Shown here: piece by piece, positions 1 to 6,926 of the stretch
Layout of the letters: each line of letters opens with the position of its first letter
How positions within the stretch are numbered: position 1 is the stretch's first letter
DNA from: Nitriliruptoraceae bacterium
GTDB lineage: Bacteria; Actinomycetota; Nitriliruptoria; Nitriliruptorales; Nitriliruptoraceae
Length of the DNA stretch: 8,284 bases
Assembly: GCA_007120485.1 (NCBI GenBank)
Contig: SKNP01000410.1
Coordinates: forward strand, 1 to 8,284
Direction: 5' to 3'
The notes under the pieces: generated by a model
Database searches by the model: none
The model's input: only the letters and a program-made list of their open reading frames with translations
Told to the model about the DNA's origin: nothing
Translations under genes and position numbers: made by a program

Positions 1-1
1 A

Positions 2-55
2 GACGCCGCCGGCGCGGGCAGCGGGCCGGACACCGCCGGCGCGGGCAGCGGGCCG
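2..55. repeat. Two tandem copies of a 27-bp GC-rich unit
   Basis: Units 2-28 and 29-55 are identical except at one base (G at 5, A at 32). The period of 27 is a multiple of three, so in an open frame it would give a nine-residue repeat (Ala/Gly/Ser-rich on the plus strand, Arg/Pro/Ala/Gly-rich on the minus strand). It sits just past the stop of the DUF2752 gene and runs off the window edge, so more copies may exist to the left. It could be the end of a low-complexity coding region or a non-coding minisatellite; the sequence does not decide. Confidence 0.85.
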
Positions 56-66
56 CAGAGGCTGCC

Positions 67-510
67 TCAGCCCCCGACCGCGGTCGAAGCCAGGCGCGAG
101 AACGGCTCGAACGGGAGGTTGCGCACGATCCAGAAGGTGGTGATCACCGTCGCCAGCGTGTAGGTCCAGCCCGGCGTCAGGGTCGGCCCACGCTCCCGCC
201 ACCCGGCCCGCGCCGCCAGCCACATCGACCAGGCGACGGTCAGCAGCGGCAGGGTGATCAGCACCGCGAACGCGTTGTGGTCCAACGCCAGCGGGAGGTC
301 ACCCTGGATCAGGGCGTGGACGGCCCGGGTCCCCCCGCACCCAGGACAGTCGAACCCGGTGAGCAACCGGAACGGGCACCGCGGGGCGAACTCGGCGCGC
401 TGCTCGGGATCGAGCACCGCCAGCGCGCCCAGCGCGACCAACCCGAGGGTCCCGACGCCGACCGGTGCGAGCCACGCAGGTCGGCGGATCCGGGTCATCA
501 CCGCGGGCAC
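67..510 (-). CDS. DUF2752 domain membrane protein
   Basis: Small membrane protein of 147 residues with unknown biochemical role. The DUF2752 hallmark is clear at residues 45-63: Cys45-Pro46, then TG-x-x-CPxCGGTR with three further-spaced cysteines, followed by a short amphipathic stretch and a second hydrophobic segment. Predicted membrane segments are near residues 14-33, 79-101 and 114-131; an RNLP motif sits at the C-terminal end as in other family members. The Cys-rich motif looks able to bind metal or form disulfides, but that is inference. The start is uncertain: GTG at 510 gives 147 residues, while ATG at 498 removes four residues; neither has a good Shine-Dalgarno, which fits translational coupling to the DUF2510/CD225 gene whose stop lies 12 bp upstream. 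The two probably share one mRNA. Confidence 0.85.
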   Translation of the reverse strand: MPAVMTRIRRPAWLAPVGVGTLGLVALGALAVLDPEQRAEFAPRCPFRLLTGFDCPGCGGTRAVHALIQGDLPLALDHNAFAVLITLPLLTVAWSMWLAARAGWRERGPTLTPGWTYTLATVITTFWIVRNLPFEPFSRLASTAVGG

Positions 511-522
511 GTCACCGACCGA

Positions 523-960
523 TCAGAGACCCGAGAGCGCGCCGCCGACACCGACGAAGAAGAACAGCACCCAGATGAGGATCGCCGCGAGCCCGACGCC
601 GACCGCGATCAGCGTCATGGTCCTGGCCGTCCCCGCCTTGTTCCGTGCTTCCTCGTAGTTCCCGACGTTCATCGCCGACTGTGCCTGCGCGGAGAAGACG
701 ATGCCGACCACCCCCAACGGCAGACAGCACAGCAGCGTGGCCACGATCGACTGCCACAGCCACGTGTCGATGTTCTCCGCAGGCGCGCCCGCGCTACCGG
801 CTGACGGTCCTGACGCGGCCTGCCCGGCCACCGCCTGCCCGCTATCCGCCAGCGGGGCGGTGTGCTCGGTCCACTGGGCCCCGTCCCAGTAGCGCTGCGT
901 CCCGGGCTGGCTGCTGTCCGGATACCAGCCTGCCGGTGGGTTGCCCCCAGCCTCACTCAT
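523..960 (-). CDS. DUF2510 and CD225-like (dispanin) membrane protein
   Basis: A 145-residue membrane protein with two recognisable parts. Residues 7-36 match DUF2510, a short actinobacterial motif with PxGWYxD, a YWDGxxW core and the following TEHTAP. A Gly/Ala/Ser-rich linker spans about 37-62. Residues 63-142 look like a CD225/dispanin unit: a first hydrophobic segment (about 68-90) ending in Cys-Cys-x-Pro-Leu-Gly at 78-83, a loop with AxxxxxxGNYEEA-xxxxxxA, and a second membrane segment (about 113-138). Bacterial members have no settled function; eukaryotic relatives alter membrane properties, but transferring that role would be speculative. The ATG at 960 is chosen because GGAGG lies seven bases upstream. 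The DUF2752 gene follows after 12 bp, so the pair is likely cotranscribed. It diverges from the hydrolase gene. Confidence 0.88.
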   Translation of the reverse strand: MSEAGGNPPAGWYPDSSQPGTQRYWDGAQWTEHTAPLADSGQAVAGQAASGPSAGSAGAPAENIDTWLWQSIVATLLCCLPLGVVGIVFSAQAQSAMNVGNYEEARNKAGTARTMTLIAVGVGLAAILIWVLFFFVGVGGALSGL

Positions 961-1099
961 CGCTCATCCTCCACGGTGGTCGTTCCGCGGGACCCTAGCC
1001 AGCCCAACCGACCTGCGGGTCGAACCGAACCCTCACCGAGCGGGCGGAACCCGCAGCGGCCTGGGCGGCTCACGCCCATCGCGTCCACCAGGAGCACAC
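961..1099. other. Divergent intergenic region between the DUF2510 gene and the hydrolase
   Basis: These 139 bp must contain the starts of both divergent transcripts unless the promoters lie inside coding sequence. Ribosome binding sites are visible at both ends (GGAGG on the minus strand at 967-971; AGGAG on the plus strand at 1090-1094). An 8-bp inverted repeat (CTGCGGGT at 1013-1020, ACCCGCAG at 1049-1056) with a 28-bp spacer may be an operator or RNA hairpin. A TAGGGT hexamer on the minus strand (992-997) could be a -10 box, but I found no matching -35 at proper spacing. No convincing promoter can be named. Confidence 0.4.
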
Positions 1100-2065
1100 G
1101 TGACCGGCACCCGTCCGCCCACCGGCCCCCCGGGTCCCCAAGGCGTCGCGCCGCGAGCGATCACGGCACCCGGCCAGCCGACGCAGCCCGCGACCGCCGT
1201 CGCCTACCCCCACAGCCGGTTCACCCCGGTCGCGGGCGTCGAGGTGCACCACGAGGTCCACGGCCCGACCACCGCCCCGGCGGTCCTGCTCAGCCACCAC
1301 TTCTACGGCAGCACCCGGACGTGGCGTCACGTCACGGCCGACCTGGGCGATGACCACCGGGTGGTGGCCTTCGACCGCCCCGGGTTCGGGCTGACCGAAC
1401 GGCCGGCGCGTGCGGGGCGCCGCAACGGGGAGGTGTCCCCGTACCGTCGGGCCACCGCCGCACGGATCGGCTGGGGGTTGCTCGACCACCTCGACGTCGG
1501 CCGCGCTGTCCTGGTCGGCTCATCGGCCGGCGGCACCAACGTCCTGGAGATGTACCGGCGACAACCCCACCGAGTCCGCGCGTTGGTGCTGCTCAGCCCC
1601 GCGATCACCGGCGACGTGGGGCCACCGGGGCTCCTGCGCCGACCCTTACGTTCCGCCCCGGCGCGTGCGGCCGGCGCCGCGCTGGTCCGCCGCCTCGCCA
1701 GCGAGGTGGACATCGAGCGCATCAGTCGGTCGTGGTTCGACCCGCAGCGAGCGACCGCGCAGGACGCCGAGCCCTACCAACGGATGCTGCGCGTCGACGG
1801 GTGGGACCAGGGACTCTGGGACGCGATCACCGCGGAACGCCCCCCGGACCTGAGCGACGTCGTCCGGTCCGTGGACGTCCCCACCCTGGTGGTCAGCGGT
1901 GATCACGACCGCGTCGTTGCGCCCCGCCTGTCGAAGACGACGGCTGCGGCGATCCCGGGTGCGCGCTTCGCCCTGCTCGAGGACTGCGGCCACACCCCGC
2001 AGGAGGAGCGGCCGGCTGCCCTGCTCGCGGTCGTCCGTGACTTCCTCGACCAGCTCCCGGGTTGA
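1100..2065 (+). CDS. Alpha/beta hydrolase fold protein
   Basis: A 321-residue soluble hydrolase of unknown substrate, probably acting on an ester, lactone or similar bond. The catalytic triad is visible, numbered from the GTG start: nucleophile Ser142 in VGSSAGG, acid Asp270 in GDHDRVV, and His298 in DCGHTPQEERP. The strand preceding the oxyanion loop reads LLSHHFYGS, where most relatives have HG plus an aromatic residue, so this loop is slightly atypical. DRPGFGLTERP around residues 92-102 is a standard family motif. A cap domain lies between the nucleophile and the acid. The first 40 residues are Pro/Thr/Ala-rich and look disordered; there is no signal peptide. The open frame extends upstream to 941, but GTG at 1100 has AGGAG five bases before it, and the upstream extension overlaps the divergent gene. 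It is monocistronic and converges on the DUF4032 gene. Confidence 0.85.
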   Translation: MTGTRPPTGPPGPQGVAPRAITAPGQPTQPATAVAYPHSRFTPVAGVEVHHEVHGPTTAPAVLLSHHFYGSTRTWRHVTADLGDDHRVVAFDRPGFGLTERPARAGRRNGEVSPYRRATAARIGWGLLDHLDVGRAVLVGSSAGGTNVLEMYRRQPHRVRALVLLSPAITGDVGPPGLLRRPLRSAPARAAGAALVRRLASEVDIERISRSWFDPQRATAQDAEPYQRMLRVDGWDQGLWDAITAERPPDLSDVVRSVDVPTLVVSGDHDRVVAPRLSKTTAAAIPGARFALLEDCGHTPQEERPAALLAVVRDFLDQLPG

Positions 2066-2072
2066 GCGACGC

Positions 2073-2084
2073 GCGTCCGGACGC
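2073..2084. terminator. Short palindrome between convergent genes
   Basis: A perfect 12-bp palindrome (GCGTCCGGACGC) fills most of the 19-bp gap between the hydrolase stop and the DUF4032 stop. With almost no loop it is a weak hairpin, although flanking GAGCG/CGCTC (2064-2068 and 2082-2086) could pair around a larger loop. It may help end both converging transcripts. There is no U-tract on either strand, so this is only a possibility. Confidence 0.3.
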
Positions 2085-3413
2085 TCATGTGGTCCGGGGG
2101 TCCGCCTCCGCCGCCTCGCGGACGGCGTCCCGGTCCAGCGGACCGGTGTCGGCATCCATCTCCAGCAGGTCGTCCTCCACCTCGACGTCGCCTTCGGCGG
2201 GGGCGATGCGGCGCTCCTCCGGCAGCGCGGTCAGGACCTCGTCCACGTAGCGGGAGACCGCGGTGGGCAGGTCCAGGTCGGCGCCCTCCTCCGCCGACCA
2301 GTGGTGCCAGTACTCGAGCACCTCATGGAACACCTCCACGGGGTCGCGTCGACCGCGCAGTTCCTCCGGGACGGCCGCCAGGCTGGGTTCGAACGATCGC
2401 TCCCGCCACCGGTGGGCGATCACCGCTTCCGGCAGGGGACGGCCCTCCTTCTGCTGGAGCCAGGCCCCGAAGTTGTGGACGTCGTTGAGCAGCCGACGCG
2501 CCTGGTGGTCCTGTGCGTCGAGCCCGGTCAGATCCCGGAGGATGCGGCGGTAGCGGCCCGGCTCGACCACCGAGGTCTTGAGCTTCATGCGGGTCACCCC
2601 CGGCTCGTCCTGGAGCAGCTCCAACTCGTCGACGTCGTAGCCGAGGTCGTTGATCCGGCGCAGCCGCTCATGGATGCGGAAGCGCTCGTCGTCGCCGAAG
2701 ACCTCGTCGCTGGTGAGCTCCGCCCACAGGCCGTGGTAGCGCTGGCGGAGCTCCTCGCCGAGCTCGAACGGGTCCGCGTTCGGGGAGAGGATCCCTGCAG
2801 CCTGGAGATCCAACAGCTCGCCAGCGCACTTCTCGATCGCCAGGTCGACGTCCATCTCGCGCTGCCCGCTCGACAGCTCGTCGTAGAGCTCGCCCGTCTC
2901 CGTGTCGACCAGGTAGGCCGACAACCGGCCAGCATCCCGCCGGAACAGCGTGTTGGACAGCGAGCAGTCACCCCAGTAGAAGCCGTTGAGGTGGATCCGC
3001 ACCAGCAGGTGGACCAGCGCGTCCAGGATCGGGTCGCGCAGGGTCCGGTGCTCCTGCCGGAGGAACAGCAGCCGGTAGGGCACCGAGAACTCGAGGTGCT
3101 CGGTGATCAGCACCGCCTCCAGCGGGTCGTCGTCGGGTGACAGCCGACGGCTGACGACGCCGACCACGTCCACGACGGGGACCGCCTCGGTCTTGAGGTG
3201 GCGCAGGAAGCGCCACTCGCGTTCGGCGTACCGTCGCGGCAGTTCCTTGAGGTGGTAGAGGCGGTCGTCGTACTGCACCGTGCGGACGATGTGCCGGTGG
3301 ATGCCCATCGGCATCTCGACCAAGCGGGGGTGGTCCCACTCGGCGAGCGGGATGTCCCACGGCAGGTCCAGGAAGTCCGGATGGCCGGTCCGCGCCGTCA
3401 GTTGGAACCGCAA
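2085..3413 (-). CDS. DUF4032 protein with WaaP/Kdo-kinase-like fold
   Basis: A cytoplasmic kinase-like protein of 442 residues; substrate unknown. The N-terminal half carries protein-kinase-like elements: Lys56 in YHLKELP (ATP-binding lysine), Glu66 in the following helix, a hinge near TEHLEF (104-109), a catalytic loop HLNGFYWGDCSLSN at 141-154 with Asp149 and Asn154, and a metal-binding LVDTETGE at 168-175. This pattern resembles lipopolysaccharide-kinase/RIO-like small kinases. The C-terminal half (about 210-390) is the DUF4032 region, including DLTGLDAQDHQ and a Trp/His-rich helix near 370. The tail after 405 is acidic. The start is TTG at 3413: GGAGG lies eight bases upstream and the protein then begins MRFQLTARTGHPDF, as expected for the family; a longer frame to 3467 only adds Arg/Pro-rich residues. 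It follows the transporter genes after 78 bp and a hairpin, so it may be a separate or attenuated unit. Confidence 0.87.
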   Translation of the reverse strand: MRFQLTARTGHPDFLDLPWDIPLAEWDHPRLVEMPMGIHRHIVRTVQYDDRLYHLKELPRRYAEREWRFLRHLKTEAVPVVDVVGVVSRRLSPDDDPLEAVLITEHLEFSVPYRLLFLRQEHRTLRDPILDALVHLLVRIHLNGFYWGDCSLSNTLFRRDAGRLSAYLVDTETGELYDELSSGQREMDVDLAIEKCAGELLDLQAAGILSPNADPFELGEELRQRYHGLWAELTSDEVFGDDERFRIHERLRRINDLGYDVDELELLQDEPGVTRMKLKTSVVEPGRYRRILRDLTGLDAQDHQARRLLNDVHNFGAWLQQKEGRPLPEAVIAHRWRERSFEPSLAAVPEELRGRRDPVEVFHEVLEYWHHWSAEEGADLDLPTAVSRYVDEVLTALPEERRIAPAEGDVEVEDDLLEMDADTGPLDRDAVREAAEADPRTT

Positions 3414-3421
3414 AGGGGGAG

Positions 3422-3426
3422 CCTCC
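3422..3426 (-). promoter_or_regulatory. Ribosome binding site deciding the DUF4032 start
   Basis: GGAGG on the minus strand, eight bases upstream of the TTG at 3411-3413. It favours this TTG over the in-frame TTG at 3465-3467, which lies inside a hairpin and has no comparable site. Confidence 0.75.
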
Positions 3427-3447
3427 GGGCGCGGGCGGGGACGTGCG

Positions 3448-3482
3448 CGTCGCGGCCGTGCCCGCAAGGCACGACCGCGACG
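3448..3482 (-). terminator. Hairpin after the last permease gene
   Basis: Arms 3448-3462 and 3468-3482 form a 15-bp stem with a 5-base loop; all pairs are Watson-Crick except one that becomes G-U in the minus-strand RNA. The stem begins nine bases after the MalG-type stop codon. It is very GC-rich and lacks a U-tract, as is common for actinobacterial terminators. It probably ends or reduces transcription before DUF4032. Confidence 0.65.
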
Positions 3483-3491
3483 GCGTCTGGA

Positions 3492-4400
3492 TCATCCCTT
3501 GACGGAGCCTGCGGTCAGACCGCGGACGAAGAACCGCTGGAGGGCGAAGAACACGATCAGCGGGACCGACATGGAGATGAACGCACCTGCGGTCAGCAGG
3601 TGCCAATCCTGGCCCCGTGAACCGACCAGTTCCGCCAGGGTGACCGTGACGACCTCCTGGCCGCTGGTCATGAAGATCAGCGCCACGAGGTAGTCGTTCC
3701 AGGTCCAGAGGAACTGGAAGATCGCGAAGGCGGCCAGCGCCGGGACCGACAGCGGGATGATCAGCCGCCAGAAGGTCATGAAGTGGCTCGCACCGTCGAC
3801 CTTGGCGGACTCGATCACCTCACGCGGCAACGACCCGATGTAGTTGCGCAGGATGTACACCGCCAACGGCATCCCGAAGCCAGCGTGGGCGAGCCACAGC
3901 TTCAGGAAGTCGTTGGTCACGCCGAGGTCGTTGAAGAGCTGCGTCAGCGGCACGAACGCCACCTGCAACGGGACGACCAGCAAGCCGACGAAGATGACGA
4001 ACAGCAGCTCACGACCCTTGAAATCCATCCACGCGAACGCGTAGGCCGCGAACGCCGCCGCGAGGATCGGGATGACGGTCGCTGGTACCGCCACCGCCAG
4101 CGAGTTGACGAACGACGGCCCCATGCCGGCGTCCAGGACGGCCTGGTAGTTGTCGAGGGAGAAGTTCTCCAGTCCCCGGCCGACGAAGACCGTCCACCAC
4201 CCGCTGGTGATGATGTCCTCCCGTGGCCGGAAGGACGAGATGAACAGTCCGAGGGTCGGGATGGTGAAGATGACGCAGACGAGGACCAAGGCGAACCGCG
4301 CGAACCAACTGGCGCCGGCGCCGCCCTCGCTGGACGGGGGAGGCGCCTTCTTCGCGCCGAGCGCCTCTTCGGACTCAGGTGCTGAGGTCGTGGCGCTCAT
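3492..4400 (-). CDS. Carbohydrate ABC transporter permease, MalG/AglG type
   Basis: Inner-membrane channel subunit of 302 residues, pairing with the MalF/AglF-type permease encoded just upstream. Hydrophobic segments lie near residues 35-56, 98-124, 131-153, 165-185, 206-230 and 268-290, as in the six-helix MalG family. The cytoplasmic EAA loop is seen at 191-212 (LPREVIESAKVDGAS, with Glu197 and Gly203), which docks to the ATPase. The segment RPREDIITSGWW after the first helix, the VVPLQVAFVPL helix and the FQFLWTWNDYLVALIF helix resemble the AglG/GgtD alpha-glucoside and glucosylglycerol branch; this is from memory of the families. The N-terminus (1-30) is a hydrophilic Ala/Pro/Ser/Glu tail. 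Its ATG overlaps the stop of the preceding permease by four bases (ATGA), so translation is coupled. Confidence 0.94.
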   Translation of the reverse strand: MSATTSAPESEEALGAKKAPPPSSEGGAGASWFARFALVLVCVIFTIPTLGLFISSFRPREDIITSGWWTVFVGRGLENFSLDNYQAVLDAGMGPSFVNSLAVAVPATVIPILAAAFAAYAFAWMDFKGRELLFVIFVGLLVVPLQVAFVPLTQLFNDLGVTNDFLKLWLAHAGFGMPLAVYILRNYIGSLPREVIESAKVDGASHFMTFWRLIIPLSVPALAAFAIFQFLWTWNDYLVALIFMTSGQEVVTVTLAELVGSRGQDWHLLTAGAFISMSVPLIVFFALQRFFVRGLTAGSVKG

Positions 4401-5386
4401 CGCTGGGCCTCCTGCTCACGGAACCGCTTGATGTTGAGGTACATGAACGGCAGGGTCATGACGATCAGCGCGACCACCACCACGGAGGCTCGACCGCGAT
4501 CACCGAACGTGAACGCCTGGTCGTAGAAGATGTTGGCGATGACGTTGGTGTCGAAGTCCCCACTGGTCATAACCCGGGGGACGTCGAAGATCTTCAGCAC
4601 CAGGATGAGGATCGTGGTGGTGACCACCACGATCGTGGACTTGATCTGCGGGACCGTGACCCGCCAGAAGATCTGCACCTCCGACGCACCGTCGATACGA
4701 GCCGCTTCGATGGTGTCCTCAGGCACGTTCTTGATCGCGGCCGACAACAACACCATGGCGAACCCGGCCTGCATCCAGATCACCACCGCCATCAACGCGA
4801 AGCTGTTGAGGCGGAAGTCGCTGATCTGCAGGATCGGGGTGGATGGTGGATCACCGACCACGCTGGCGAGCGCAGCCAGCAGCCCGAACTGCTCGACCTC
4901 CGGCGGGCGCCAGGCGTAGATGAACAGCCAGATCGTCGAGGCACCGACGAAGCTGACCGCCATCGGCAGGAAGATCAGCGACTTGGCGATCTTCTCCGAG
5001 GTCGGCTTGAGCCGATCCGACAGGACCGCGACGAGCAGCCCGATGGCGACCGCCACCGAGGGGACCACGATGATCCACAACAGGTTGTTGATCAGCGCGC
5101 TGTGCAGCCGGCTGTCGGTGAACAGGTAGACGTAGTTGTCGAGCGTGAACTCCTGGTCCGGTGTCCCGACCCGCGTCTGGAAGCTGAACCACACCGTCAG
5201 GACGGCCGGGTAGAGCAGGAACAGACCCACGACCGCCAGCGACGGCCCGACGAACACGTAGGGCTTGAGTCGCTCCTCCTGACGCTTGGGTAGGCGTTCC
5301 ACGACCGCGTTCAGGATCCAGAACAGTGCGATGATGCCGCCAACACCGATCAGGATGGCTAGGACGGCTTGTACGGCGTTTCCCAC
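4397..5386 (-). CDS. Carbohydrate ABC transporter permease, MalF/AglF type
   Basis: Inner-membrane channel subunit of 329 residues. It has an extra N-terminal helix (about 6-28), then core helices near 42-66, 97-122, 137-157, 187-210, 235-255 and 283-303. The EAA loop is clear at 213-236 (EDTIEAARIDGAS, with Glu217 and Gly223), contacting the ATPase. IFLPMAVSFVGASTIWLFIYAWR (about 138-160) closely resembles the AglF/GgtC branch, pointing to an alpha-glucoside-type substrate. The start is GTG at 5386, with AGGGAGG on the minus strand six bases upstream. It follows the binding-protein gene after 87 bp containing a strong hairpin and overlaps the MalG-type gene by four bases, giving near-equal output of the two permeases. 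Confidence 0.94.
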   Translation of the reverse strand: MGNAVQAVLAILIGVGGIIALFWILNAVVERLPKRQEERLKPYVFVGPSLAVVGLFLLYPAVLTVWFSFQTRVGTPDQEFTLDNYVYLFTDSRLHSALINNLLWIIVVPSVAVAIGLLVAVLSDRLKPTSEKIAKSLIFLPMAVSFVGASTIWLFIYAWRPPEVEQFGLLAALASVVGDPPSTPILQISDFRLNSFALMAVVIWMQAGFAMVLLSAAIKNVPEDTIEAARIDGASEVQIFWRVTVPQIKSTIVVVTTTILILVLKIFDVPRVMTSGDFDTNVIANIFYDQAFTFGDRGRASVVVVALIVMTLPFMYLNIKRFREQEAQR

Positions 5387-5414
5387 GAGCTGCCTCCCTC
5401 TCCCTCTGTGCGCC

Positions 5415-5454
5415 GTCCGGGTGGGTCACGTCCTTGGACGTGACCCACCCGGAC
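5415..5454 (-). terminator. Perfect 18-bp hairpin between binding protein and permease genes
   Basis: Arms 5415-5432 and 5437-5454 are exact reverse complements with a 4-base loop. The stem starts 19 bases after the binding-protein stop and ends 28 bases before the permease GTG. There is no U-tract. In many sugar importers a hairpin here protects the upstream message or partially stops RNA polymerase, so that more binding protein than permease is made. That role is inferred from position. Confidence 0.75.
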
Positions 5455-5473
5455 CATCAGCGATCGGTAGCCG

Positions 5474-6850
5474 TCAGTTCGGCCACGCCTCGTCGATGCC
5501 GGCGAGCCGCTCGTCGAGCCCTTCGCCTTCGCTCTGGATGTACTCGACCATCTCGGTCCAGAAGGAACCGGCCCCGACCGCACCCGGCATCATGTCCGAG
5601 CCGTCGAAGCGTGCGAAGTCGGCCTCGGTGACGATCTCACCCTGGGCTTCGGACGAGGGGTCGGCGTACGCCGAGACGTCGAAGTCCGAGAACGGTGAGA
5701 GCCACGCGCCTTCCGCGGCCCACGCCTCGCCGGACTCCGCCGTGGAGAAGTACTCGAAGAACTCCTGGTTGGAGGGGTTGTCGGTGTAGGCGGCCGCGAG
5801 GTCACCCGCGATCAGCACCGGTTCGCCGACGCCCGCTTCCGCGATCTCCGGCAGGTAGAAGAAGTCGATGTTCTCACCGATCTCCGCATCCTCGGGCATG
5901 AAGCCCTCGATGAAGCTGGCCTGCCGGTGCATCATCGCGTTGCCGTCGAAGACGTCCTGGATCGAGTCGCCGAAGGCGGTCTGGAGGATGTTGGCCGTGC
6001 CACCGAAGACGTAGTCCTCACCGAAGAACACCGGGTCGAAGTAGCCCTCGATGGCTTCACTGACCTCGGGGGAGTCGAACGGCACGTCGTTGCTGACCCA
6101 GTCGTCGTACACCTCGCCGCCGTGCAGACGGAGGATGATGTCCTCGATCCAGTCGGTGGCGACCCAGCCGGTCGCGTCCGCCGACTCGACCCCGATGGCC
6201 CAGGGGGTGTTGCCGTCGGCGACCATCTGGTCGGAAAGCTCCATCATCTCTTCCCAGGTCTCGGGGACCTCGTAGCCGTTCTCTTCGAACGCACCGGGGT
6301 CGTACCAGACCAGCGACTTCAGGCTCAGACGCACCATCAGGCCGTAGAACTCGTCATCCCACTCGCCGAGCTCGACGAGGCCGTCGACCATGTCGCCCTC
6401 GAGCTGATCGAGGTCGACCCAATCGGTCGCGGGAACGGCCAGCTCCTGATCGATCATGTCACGCATCAGCCCGGGCTGGGGGTGCAGGACGATGTCGGGA
6501 GGGTTGCCGCCCTCGATGCGGCTGCGAGCGAGCTGCTCGAAGTCACCGGAGCCCTGCTCCTGGACGGTGATGCCGGTCTCTTCGGTGAACTCCGCGAAGG
6601 CTGCGCGCAGGCCGGCGACGTCCGTGTCGCCGGTCAGAGCGTGGAGCACCGAGATCGTGCCTTCCTCACCCGCTTCGAGCTCCTCGCCTTCCTCGACCGT
6701 CTCGAGTTCACCGTCCTCCTCGGCCGCCTCGGTGTCGTCGTCGGGGGCGTCGTCGGGGGCGTCGCCGTTGTCGCCGCACGCCGCCGCTATCATCGCCAGC
6801 GCCGCGAGAGCGGCGACTGGGCGCCACCAACGGGTCTGTGTCTTCCTCAT
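5474..6850 (-). CDS. Sugar ABC transporter substrate-binding lipoprotein, AglE-like
   Basis: Extracytoplasmic receptor of 458 residues that captures the sugar and delivers it to the two permeases. A lipoprotein signal peptide is visible: Arg/Lys-rich 1-10, hydrophobic 11-21, and an AAAC lipobox with Cys25 as the lipidated residue. A strongly acidic linker follows (26-64, 20 of 39 residues Asp/Glu, no Lys/Arg). The binding fold begins with TISVLHAL near 65; FAEFTEETGITV (85-97) and RIEGGNPPDI with a following PQPGLM (111-129) match the AglE/GgtB-type family, part of the large SBP_bac_1 group. The mature part contains a single Lys (168) and nine Arg, so it is extremely acidic. ATG at 6850 is chosen because it begins a proper signal peptide and has GGGAG six bases upstream; the in-frame extension to 7255 crosses into the ATPase gene. 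It is expressed from the same operon as the ATPase, possibly boosted by flanking hairpins. Confidence 0.93.
   Translation of the reverse strand: MRKTQTRWWRPVAALAALAMIAAACGDNGDAPDDAPDDDTEAAEEDGELETVEEGEELEAGEEGTISVLHALTGDTDVAGLRAAFAEFTEETGITVQEQGSGDFEQLARSRIEGGNPPDIVLHPQPGLMRDMIDQELAVPATDWVDLDQLEGDMVDGLVELGEWDDEFYGLMVRLSLKSLVWYDPGAFEENGYEVPETWEEMMELSDQMVADGNTPWAIGVESADATGWVATDWIEDIILRLHGGEVYDDWVSNDVPFDSPEVSEAIEGYFDPVFFGEDYVFGGTANILQTAFGDSIQDVFDGNAMMHRQASFIEGFMPEDAEIGENIDFFYLPEIAEAGVGEPVLIAGDLAAAYTDNPSNQEFFEYFSTAESGEAWAAEGAWLSPFSDFDVSAYADPSSEAQGEIVTEADFARFDGSDMMPGAVGAGSFWTEMVEYIQSEGEGLDERLAGIDEAWPN
6737..6760 (-). repeat. Two 12-bp direct repeats encoding Ala-Pro-Asp-Asp twice
   Basis: The units 6737-6748 and 6749-6760 are identical and encode residues 31-38 of the binding lipoprotein linker. 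Such in-frame repeats can change copy number by slippage without breaking the protein, so linker length may vary between strains. Confidence 0.8.
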
Positions 6851-6926
6851 GCGCAACTCCCTACTTGTTGGGGGATCGGTTCTCATCTCGTTCCGTGCCG
6901 CGTGTGGAGCCCTACCCGGGCGCCTC

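Noticed and set aside
941..1099. 53-residue N-terminal extension of the hydrolase
   Set aside because: It overlaps the divergent gene start, lacks a ribosome site, and the GTG at 1100 has AGGAG at good spacing.
1899..3140. A 413-codon open frame on the plus strand across the hydrolase end and the DUF4032 gene
   Set aside because: It overlaps two well-supported genes, has low-complexity composition and no recognisable motif or ribosome site.
4379..5293. A 304-codon plus-strand frame opposite the MalF-type permease
   Set aside because: Composition is His/Asp/Gln/Arg-rich, typical of the reverse strand of membrane-protein genes; no domain.
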